A stretch of 31,927 nucleotides of DNA from an uncultured Azospirillum sp. (GTDB taxonomy: Bacteria; Pseudomonadota; Alphaproteobacteria; Azospirillales; Azospirillaceae). A program made the translations under genes and the position numbers. The first letter of the stretch is position 1. Each line of letters begins with the position of its first letter. Where the stretch lies: the NCBI RefSeq assembly GCF_946480385.1, contig NZ_CAMLJP010000078.1:1-31927 (forward strand). Direction: 5' to 3'. A model generated the notes under the pieces. That model did not search any database and had not been told where the DNA came from. It was given only the letters and a program-made list of their open reading frames with translations. Positions 26,328-31,927 of this stretch are shown here, piece by piece.

Positions 26328-28115
26328 ATGCCCGCGCGTGCATATACTTCTACTTCGCCTGCTTCCACCGGACGCCTGTCCGCCGCCCGCGATTTCCTGT
26401 CCGACGTCTGGCGCCTGACCAAACCCTATTGGTCTTCGGAGGAGAAATGGGCGGCGCGCGGCCTGCTGGCGGCCATCGTCGTCCTCAATCTGGCGGCGGT
26501 GTTCATGGAGGTCTGGTTCACCCAGATCAACGCCGACATCTTCGACGCGTTGCAGCAGAAGGACCAGGGCGGCTTCGTCCACGCCCTGCTGGTCTTCGGC
26601 GGGCTGGCGCTGGTCTTCATCGCGGTGGCGGTCTATCGCCTCTATCTGAACCAGATGCTGCAGATCCGCTGGCGTCGCTGGCTGACCGAGCGCTATCTCG
26701 GCGACTGGCTGCAGAACCAGACCTATTACCGGCTGCAATTCGCCAACACCGGCACCGACAACCCCGACCAGCGCATTGCCGAAGATCTGCGCGGCTTCGT
26801 TCAGCTGACGCTGAGCCTGTCGCTGGGCTTCCTGACCAATCTTGTCTCGCTGGTGTCCTTCCTCGCCATCCTGTGGAGCCTGTCCGGATCGGTCACCATC
26901 CCCTGGCTGGGCATCGATCTTCCCGGCTACATGGTGTGGGTGGCGCTGGTCTATGCCGTCGCCGGCACCTGGATCACCCATTGGATCGGCAGGCCGCTGG
27001 CCCGGCTCAGCTTCGACCAGCAGCGCTACGAGGCCGATTTCCGCTTCGCCCTGATCCGCCTGCGCGAGAATGCCGAGAGCGTCGCCCTGCAGCAGGGCGA
27101 GGCGCAGGAGGCGCGCGGCTTCGGCGACCGCTTCGCCCGCGTCGTCGCCAACTGGTGGTCGCTGATGCGCACGCAGAAGCGGCTGGTCTGGTTCACCTCC
27201 GCCTACGGCCAGATCGCCGTCATCTTCCCGCTGCTGGTCGCCGCCCCCCGCTATTTCAGCGGCGCCCTGCCGCTGGGCTCGCTGATGCAGACCTCCCAGG
27301 CCTTCGGGCAGGTGCAGGGATCGCTGTCCTGGTTCATCGACGCCTATGTGAACCTCGCCGACTGGCACGCCACCACCAGCCGTCTGACCGGCTTCCACCA
27401 CGCGGTGCAGACTGTGCGCGCCGATGCCCGCGTCCATGCCGGGGTGGAGCGCGCGACGGCCACGGACGGCGCCCTGACGCTGGACGGGCTGGTCCTGACC
27501 TTGCCCCATGGCGGCACGCCGCTGGTCCGCGCCGACCTGACTGTGCGGCCGGGCGACACGCTGCTGATCACCGGCCCCTCAGGGTCGGGCAAGAGCACCA
27601 TCCTGCGCGCCATCGCCGGCATCTGGCCCTTCGGCCGCGGCCGCATCGCCCTGCCTGCCGGCGCCAACGCCACGGCCAACGGCAGCATGGTCCTGCCGCA
27701 GAAGCCCTACCTGCCGATCGGCACCCTGCGCGCCGCCGTCACCTACCCCGCCGCTCCCGATGCCTTCGAGGCGGAAGCGGTGCGCGAGGTGCTGGACGCC
27801 GTCGGCATGGCCGGCTTCGCCGACCGGCTGGACGAAGAGGACCACTGGTCGCAGCGTCTGTCCGGCGGCGAGCAGCAACGCATCGCCATCGCCCGCGCCC
27901 TGCTGCACAAACCCGACTGGCTCTATCTGGACGAGGCGACCTCGGCCTGCGATCCGGAGACGGAGGAGCGGCTTTACAGCCTGCTGCGTGCCCGCCTTCC
28001 CGGCACCACCCTGGTCAGCGTCGGCCACCGCCCCAGCCTCGCCGCCTTCCACGACCGCCGGCTGACGGTGCGGCGCGACCGCGACGGGATCGGGGAACTG
28101 GCGGCGACGGGGTGA
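26328..28115 (+). CDS. BclA/YddA-like ABC transporter, membrane and ATPase domains fused
   Basis: The 595-aa half-transporter joins an SbmA/BacA-like membrane domain (about 20-370) to an ABC ATPase (about 385-590). Membrane segments include LLAAIVVLNLAAVFMEVW, ALLVFGGLALVFIAVAVY and LGFLTNLVSLVSFLAILW. The ATPase has Walker A GPSGSGKST (416-424), the signature LSGGEQQR (511-518) and Walker B WLYLDEATSA (around 531-540). This layout is that of BclA and YddA, which take up or export antimicrobial peptides, vitamin B12-type or bleomycin-type molecules. Two subunits should form one transporter in the inner membrane. The ATG at 26328 is the first in frame with the membrane domain; no clear Shine-Dalgarno. 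Confidence 0.92.
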   Translation: MPARAYTSTSPASTGRLSAARDFLSDVWRLTKPYWSSEEKWAARGLLAAIVVLNLAAVFMEVWFTQINADIFDALQQKDQGGFVHALLVFGGLALVFIAVAVYRLYLNQMLQIRWRRWLTERYLGDWLQNQTYYRLQFANTGTDNPDQRIAEDLRGFVQLTLSLSLGFLTNLVSLVSFLAILWSLSGSVTIPWLGIDLPGYMVWVALVYAVAGTWITHWIGRPLARLSFDQQRYEADFRFALIRLRENAESVALQQGEAQEARGFGDRFARVVANWWSLMRTQKRLVWFTSAYGQIAVIFPLLVAAPRYFSGALPLGSLMQTSQAFGQVQGSLSWFIDAYVNLADWHATTSRLTGFHHAVQTVRADARVHAGVERATATDGALTLDGLVLTLPHGGTPLVRADLTVRPGDTLLITGPSGSGKSTILRAIAGIWPFGRGRIALPAGANATANGSMVLPQKPYLPIGTLRAAVTYPAAPDAFEAEAVREVLDAVGMAGFADRLDEEDHWSQRLSGGEQQRIAIARALLHKPDWLYLDEATSACDPETEERLYSLLRARLPGTTLVSVGHRPSLAAFHDRRLTVRRDRDGIGELAATG

Positions 28116-28121
28116 GGACAC

Positions 28122-28484
28122 TCAGGCGGCGAACCGGATGGTGGAGGCAATCTCGTCATGGGGCATCGAAAGGCCGCCATCCGGATGCCGCTCGATCAGC
28201 CCCAGTTCGGCAAGCGCGGATACATCCTCGTGCACGCGCTTGACGTCCCGCTTTAAATCACGCGCAAGCGCCCGGATACCCTCTGCCGGGCTCTGCCGCA
28301 GATGGCGCAGCAACTCGTAGCGTTTGGGTGTCAGCACGGAACAAAGCGCCTCCCAACTGTCGAAATACAGGCGGTCGGTGGGTTCGACGGCCTCCCCGGC
28401 CTCAGCGGCCTTCCACGCGGCGACCACGTCGGCGCCCGCCTGCGCCAGGGCATCATCCATGATGCGGATGTCATGCTTTACCAT
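28122..28484 (-). CDS. tumA: TumA-like antitoxin with helix-turn-helix domain
   Basis: The 120-aa protein has a winged helix-turn-helix in its C-terminal half (about 45-110): SWEALCSVLTPKRYELLRHL, then ALARDLKRDVKRVHEDVSAL. This matches the putative DNA-binding antitoxin family paired with TumE toxins. It should neutralise the toxin and repress the operon. The ATG at 28482-28484 has a strong GGAGGA upstream, so the antitoxin can be made in excess although it is second in the operon and its start lies 14 nt inside the toxin gene. It converges with the ABC transporter gene with 6 nt between stops. Confidence 0.85.
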   Translation of the reverse strand: MVKHDIRIMDDALAQAGADVVAAWKAAEAGEAVEPTDRLYFDSWEALCSVLTPKRYELLRHLRQSPAEGIRALARDLKRDVKRVHEDVSALAELGLIERHPDGGLSMPHDEIASTIRFAA

Positions 28485-28767
28485 TATCTCTCCTCCATGC
28501 CGCAACGGCGGCCAAGAAGTCCGCCACCAGTTGCTCAACACCGCTGAAGCGATAAAAGGTTTCAATATCGCCATCGTGGCGATGGTCACCCTTGCCACGT
28601 TCGTTGTCGAAGCCGACGACCCGCTGTCCGTCCACGATATAAACTAGCCGATATTTGAAACCATGCGTCGTAGGCGGAACGGGTTCCGGTACGCGCCAGA
28701 CCACCAGTTCCGCAAAATCGCGATTACCGAAGGCCACCCGGCGGCGGATCAGAAGCAATGCCTTCAT
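28471..28767 (-). CDS. tumE: TumE-family toxin
   Basis: This is a 98-aa protein. Core sequence KALLLIRRRVAFGNRDFAEL, VVWRVPEPVPPTTHGFKYRL, YIVDGQRVVGFDNERGKGDH and RHDGDIETFYRF followed by LVADFLAAV match the TumE (DUF6516) toxins of type II toxin-antitoxin systems. The toxic activity of this family is not settled in my knowledge; a RelE-like RNA-directed role is possible. It precedes and overlaps the antitoxin gene (14 nt), reversed from the common antitoxin-first order. The ATG at 28765-28767 follows AGGAT. The palindromic repeat upstream is a likely operator. Confidence 0.85.
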   Translation of the reverse strand: MKALLLIRRRVAFGNRDFAELVVWRVPEPVPPTTHGFKYRLVYIVDGQRVVGFDNERGKGDHRHDGDIETFYRFSGVEQLVADFLAAVAAWRRDNGKA

Positions 28768-28811
28768 GTTGGCATCCTACGCCATCAAGCTGTTGGCGTA
28801 AAGCGCCAACA
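28768..28811 (-). promoter_or_regulatory. Palindromic candidate operator of the toxin-antitoxin operon
   Basis: TGTTGGCG (28791-28798) and CGCCAACA (28804-28811) form a perfect 8-bp palindrome around TAAAG, 24 nt upstream of the toxin ATG. A third half-site GTTGGC is at 28768-28773. This arrangement suits binding of the antitoxin or toxin-antitoxin complex to repress its own promoter. Confidence 0.5.
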
Positions 28812-28829
28812 ACGCAAGCCGCATTTTCG

Positions 28830-29726
28830 TCATGCCTCCCCCCGCGCCTCCGCCAGCAGCCACTGCCGGAAGGCGGCAAAAGGCGGGTGGTTGGCCTTGC
28901 CGCGGGGGTGGACGAGGTAATAGGCGCGCGCGCTACGGTGGGGACGATCGATGGCCGGAACCAAGGTGCCGTCGTCCAGCTCGGCGCGGACCAGCAGGGT
29001 CGGCAGCAGGGCGACGCCCAGCCCGGCCTCCGCCGCCTGGGCGGTGGTGGCGAATTGCTCGAACACCATGCCGGCGCCGGGGCGCGGCGGCAGCCCCTGG
29101 GCCGACAGCCACTCGTTCCAGGCATCGGCGCGCGTGCTGGTGTGCAGCAGCGGCAGCGACAGCAGGTCGGCAGGCTCCGCCACCGGATGCGCCTCGAGAA
29201 AGGCAGGGGAGCAGACCGGCAGCACCTCCTCGTCCAGCAGATGATCGCAGACGGCGTCGGGCCAATCGCCGAAGCCATAATGGATCGCCGCATCCAGATC
29301 GTTCAGGCGGAAGTCGAAGGGCGCCAGCTTGGTGGTGAAGTGGATCGTCACCTGCGGATGTGCCGCCTGGAAGGCCGGAAGCCGCGGCACCAGCCAGCGC
29401 GTACCGAAGGTCGGCAGGATGGCGAGGTTCAGCACGCCGCCCTTGGGCGCGGCGATGGTCCGCACGGTCGCCGCCGCGATCTGGCGCAGGGCGTCGCGGA
29501 TCGGGTCGGCATAGAGCGCCCCGGTCGGGGTCAGCGTCACCCGCTGGCCCTTGCGGGTGAACAGCGGCGTGCCGATCTGGTCCTCCAACGCCTTGATCTG
29601 CCGGCTGACCGCGCCTTGCGTCAGCGACAGTTCGGCCGCCGCCGCGGTGAAGCTGCCGGTGCGGGCCGCCGCCTCGAAGGCGGTCAGCATGCTCATCGAG
29701 GGAAGGAGGCGGCGCTGCAGATCCAT
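28830..29726 (-). CDS. LysR-family regulator, GcvA-like group
   Basis: The protein has 298 aa from the ATG at 29724-29726, chosen over the ATG at 29750 because GAGG lies 8 nt upstream. The N-terminal helix-turn-helix is of GcvA type (LTAFEAAARTGSFTAAAAEL, LTQGAVSRQIKALEDQIG, FTRKGQRVTLTPTG), followed by an effector domain of about 200 residues with the typical LAILPTFGTRWLVPRL start. It is divergent from the thiamine-diphosphate enzyme gene, 114 nt away, and probably controls it. The effector could be a lysine-related or branched-chain metabolite if the neighbouring dehydrogenase is AmaB, but that is inference. Confidence 0.92.
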   Translation of the reverse strand: MDLQRRLLPSMSMLTAFEAAARTGSFTAAAAELSLTQGAVSRQIKALEDQIGTPLFTRKGQRVTLTPTGALYADPIRDALRQIAAATVRTIAAPKGGVLNLAILPTFGTRWLVPRLPAFQAAHPQVTIHFTTKLAPFDFRLNDLDAAIHYGFGDWPDAVCDHLLDEEVLPVCSPAFLEAHPVAEPADLLSLPLLHTSTRADAWNEWLSAQGLPPRPGAGMVFEQFATTAQAAEAGLGVALLPTLLVRAELDDGTLVPAIDRPHRSARAYYLVHPRGKANHPPFAAFRQWLLAEARGEA

Positions 29727-29840
29727 GGCAACCTCATTACCAAAGCTCATGACCTATGGAAAGAAAGTCGTTTGCGCCCTGGCGCGCGGCACGGCACGCT
29801 CGCTATCCTGGAGATCCTGAACAGGCGGGGCGGCATCGCG

Positions 29841-31499
29841 ATGAAGACCGGTGGTCAGTTGATCGTCGAAGCGCTGGAGGCGCAGGGCGTGCGGCGGGTG
29901 TTCGGCGTGCCGGGCGAGAGCTATCTCGCGGTGCTGGATGCCCTGCACGACAGCCCGATCGAAATGGTCGTCGCCCGCCACGAAGGCGGCGCGGCGATGA
30001 TGGCGGAGGCGCAGGCCAAGCTGACCGGCCGCCCCGGCGTCTGCCTCGTCACCCGCGGCCCTGGCGCCACCAACGCCGCGTCTGGCATCCATGTCGCCCA
30101 GCAGGACGAAACCCCGCTGGTGGTGCTGGTCGGCCAGATCGAGCGCGGCATGCGCGGCCGCGACGCCTTCCAGGAGGTCGATTACGGCAAGCTGTTCGGC
30201 GGCATGTGCAAATGGGTCGCCGTAATCGACAGCGCCGACCGCGTGCCGGAGATGATCTCCCGCGCCTTCCACACCGCGATGGCCGGCCGCCCCGGCCCGG
30301 TGGTGCTGGCCCTGCCGGAAGACACGCTGACCGAGACCACCGACGCCGCCATCGCCCCGTGGGCGGAACCGGTGGAATGCGCCCCCACGCCGGCACAGCT
30401 GGCATCGTTCGGCGCTCTGCTGGCCAAGGCGGAACGGCCGCTTCTGGTGGTCGGCGGCTCGCGCTGGACGGCGGAGTCGGTCGCGGCGCTGCAGGGCTTT
30501 GCCGAAAAGCTGTCGTTGCCGGTGGCGGTCACCTTCCGCCGACAGATGCTGTTCGACCATTGCCACCCGCTCTATGCCGGCGACATCGGGCTGGGCATCA
30601 ATCCGAAGCTGGCGGCATTGGTCAGAGACAGCGACCTGCTGATCCTGCTGGGCGACCGCTTCTCCGAAGTGCCGTCACAGAGCTACGACCTGTTGGGCAT
30701 CCCTGTTCCGGGCAAGGCCGTAGTGCACATCCACCCAGGCGCCGAAGAGATCGGCCGCGTCTATCGCCCCTCGCTGGGCATGGTCGCCACCCCGGCCGGC
30801 TTCCTTGACGCGGTAGCGGAACTGAGCCTGCCCGCGAAGCCGGAATGGAAGGCCAGCGCGGAGGCCGCGCACGCCGCCTATGACGCCTGGAGCACGCCGC
30901 CCGACGCCATTCCAGGCGACGTGCAGATGGGCCGCATCATGGCCTGGCTGGACGAACGGCTGGAACATGACGCCATCTTCACCAACGGCGCCGGCAACTA
31001 CGCCACCTGGATCCACCGTTTCCACCGCTTCCGCCGCTTCGGCACCCAGGCGGCACCGGTCTGCGGTTCGATGGGCTACGGCCTGCCCGCCGCCATCGCC
31101 GCCAAGCTGCAGCACCGCACCCGCGACGTGCTGTGCTTCGCCGGCGACGGCTGCTTCCAGATGACCGGGCTGGAGTTCGGCACCGCCGTTCAGGAGGGGG
31201 CCGCCGTGATCGTGCTGGTCGTCGACAACGGCATGTACGGCACCATCCGCATGCATCAGGAGCGCGAGTATCCCGGCCGCGTGTCCGGCACACGATTGCA
31301 GAATCCCGACTTCGCCGCCTTCGCCCGCGCCTATGGCGGTCATGGCGAGACGGTGGAGACCACCGACCAGTTCGCCCCGGCCTTCGAGCGCGCCCGCGCC
31401 TCCGGCCTGCCGGCGATCATCCACATCAAGCTCGACCCCGAAGCCCTGACCCCGAGCCGGACGCTTTCCGAGATCCGCGCGGCGGGCAAAGGGAAGTGA
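29841..31499 (+). CDS. Thiamine-diphosphate-dependent enzyme, acetolactate-synthase-like
   Basis: The 552-aa protein has the three-domain layout of acetolactate synthase-type enzymes. The catalytic Glu is E48 in ARHEGGAAMMAEA, the middle domain is around residues 185-320, and the cofactor motif runs from GDGCFQMTGLEF (435-446) to VVDNGMYGTI. It decarboxylates a 2-oxo acid and may transfer the product, but the reaction is uncertain. No ilvN-type small subunit gene is adjacent and the next gene is an aldehyde dehydrogenase, which argues against ordinary IlvB and for a catabolic role. The start is the ATG at 29841; the frame is open far upstream but crosses the LysR and toxin genes. A hairpin follows the stop. 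Confidence 0.92.
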   Translation: MKTGGQLIVEALEAQGVRRVFGVPGESYLAVLDALHDSPIEMVVARHEGGAAMMAEAQAKLTGRPGVCLVTRGPGATNAASGIHVAQQDETPLVVLVGQIERGMRGRDAFQEVDYGKLFGGMCKWVAVIDSADRVPEMISRAFHTAMAGRPGPVVLALPEDTLTETTDAAIAPWAEPVECAPTPAQLASFGALLAKAERPLLVVGGSRWTAESVAALQGFAEKLSLPVAVTFRRQMLFDHCHPLYAGDIGLGINPKLAALVRDSDLLILLGDRFSEVPSQSYDLLGIPVPGKAVVHIHPGAEEIGRVYRPSLGMVATPAGFLDAVAELSLPAKPEWKASAEAAHAAYDAWSTPPDAIPGDVQMGRIMAWLDERLEHDAIFTNGAGNYATWIHRFHRFRRFGTQAAPVCGSMGYGLPAAIAAKLQHRTRDVLCFAGDGCFQMTGLEFGTAVQEGAAVIVLVVDNGMYGTIRMHQEREYPGRVSGTRLQNPDFAAFARAYGGHGETVETTDQFAPAFERARASGLPAIIHIKLDPEALTPSRTLSEIRAAGKGK

Positions 31500-31513
31500 T
31501 TTAAAGAGTCTTG

Positions 31514-31536
31514 CCCTCTCCCGGAACGGGAAAGGG
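31514..31536. repeat. Hairpin between thiamine-diphosphate enzyme and dehydrogenase genes
   Basis: CCCT-C-TCCCG (31514-31523) pairs with CGGGA-A-AGGG (31527-31536) around a GAA loop, one mismatch. No T-run follows. It resembles the CTCTCCC/GGGAGAG hairpin at 3406-3431, so both may belong to a dispersed intergenic repeat. Confidence 0.5.
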
Positions 31537-31578
31537 ACGCATCATACGCCTCGCATTTTGACCCAAGGAGCCACCCCG

Positions 31579-31927
31579 GTGCAGCACAGCGACATCCTCT
31601 CCCGTTTCGGCCTGACCTCCAGCGAAGCCGGTCTCACCGCCCGGTCGCCGGTGGACGGCGCCACGCTCGCCACGGTGGCGGAGACCGCGCCGTCGCAGGT
31701 GTCGGACATCGTCGCCAACGCCGCCCGCGCCTTCGAGGCATGGCGTTCCGTGCCGGCCCCGCGCCGCGGCGAGCTGGTCCGCCTGCTGGGCGAGGAGCTG
31801 CGCGCCGCCAAGGAGGATCTCGGCCGTCTGGTTTCGCTGGAAGCCGGCAAGATCTACCAGGAAGGCCTGGGTGAAGTGCAGGAGATGATCGACATCTGCG
31901 ACTTCGCCGTCGGCCTGTCGCGCCAGC
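31579..31927 (+). CDS. amaB: ALDH7-type aldehyde dehydrogenase, AmaB-like (truncated by window end)
   Basis: The frame begins at a GTG at 31579 with AAGGAG 8 nt upstream and continues off the right edge; 116 residues are visible. The N-terminal part has the aldehyde dehydrogenase pattern (ARSPVDGATLATVAET, AARAFEAWRSVPAPRRGELVR cut here in family style) and the diagnostic ALDH7 stretch SLEAGKIYQEGLGEVQEM, then CDFAVGLSRQ. ALDH7/AmaB enzymes oxidise alpha-aminoadipate semialdehyde (piperideine-6-carboxylate) in lysine degradation. The catalytic Cys and Glu are beyond the window. It lies 79 nt after the thiamine-diphosphate enzyme gene in the same direction and is probably in its operon. Confidence 0.8.
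   Translation, partial: MQHSDILSRFGLTSSEAGLTARSPVDGATLATVAETAPSQVSDIVANAARAFEAWRSVPAPRRGELVRLLGEELRAAKEDLGRLVSLEAGKIYQEGLGEVQEMIDICDFAVGLSRQ

Noticed and set aside
25236..27509. 757-codon minus-strand frame under the amidase and ABC transporter
   Set aside because: Same kind of antisense shadow, rich in Gly, Gln and Asp, crossing an intergenic hairpin, with no motif.
28758..29840. Upstream extension of the thiamine-diphosphate enzyme frame
   Set aside because: It is antisense to the LysR gene and begins inside the toxin gene; family similarity starts only at the ATG at 29841.
29841..31499. Ordinary acetolactate synthase large subunit (ilvB) for branched-chain synthesis
   Set aside because: No small subunit gene adjacent, a dehydrogenase follows, and a divergent LysR controls it; kept as a general acetolactate-synthase-like enzyme.

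Overview
The window is high-GC DNA with few gaps and long open shadow frames on the strand opposite most genes. Gene content points to an alphaproteobacterium of the Azospirillum / Rhodospirillales type. The markers are the histone-deacetylase-like gene, xseB, ispA, dxs and tlyA block, an alphaproteobacterial-type serC, HisKA_2 and PAS kinases, and a SqrR/BigR-type ArsR regulator. This assignment rests on gene families, because no rRNA or tRNA gene is visible.

Left part (1-5040): two LysR regulators on the minus strand. The second is divergent from an omega-amino-acid:pyruvate aminotransferase followed by CoA-acylating (methyl)malonate-semialdehyde dehydrogenase. Together these two enzymes can take beta-alanine or beta-aminoisobutyrate to acetyl-CoA or propionyl-CoA. 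A strong hairpin terminator closes the pair. Then (5042-8679, minus) comes a KaiC-like double ATPase translationally coupled, through a TTG start, to a hybrid histidine kinase. No kaiA or kaiB is seen.

Central part (9161-15532, all minus): the isoprenoid and housekeeping block. In transcription order it is histone-deacetylase-like hydrolase, xseB, ispA, dxs, a HisKA_2 sensor kinase and tlyA. Next to it are a TusA-like sulfur carrier protein and a divergent SqrR/BigR-type ArsR repressor whose two cysteines have the spacing of the known persulfide sensors.

16684-24725 holds single genes: DUF423 membrane protein, family 2 glycosyltransferase, PAS/degenerate-GGDEF/EAL phosphodiesterase, a PXPV-repeat exported protein, a small exported protein, serC with a structured leader, an NAD-dependent sugar epimerase and a membrane-anchored HNH nuclease. 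The serC-epimerase gap (22470-22953) carries a 25-bp perfect hairpin, a cluster of DnaA-box-like sites and a 10-bp inverted repeat.

Right part (24822-31927): an amidase, a BclA/YddA-like ABC exporter fusion, a TumE/TumA-type toxin-antitoxin pair with a palindromic candidate operator, and a LysR gene divergent from a thiamine-diphosphate enzyme. That enzyme is followed by the start of an ALDH7-type dehydrogenase (AmaB-like) that runs off the end. No insertion sequence, prophage, CRISPR array or tRNA was found. The best candidates for something new are the KaiC-kinase pair, the DnaA-box region, the thiol-switch repressor beside the TusA-like gene, and the toxin-antitoxin operator.
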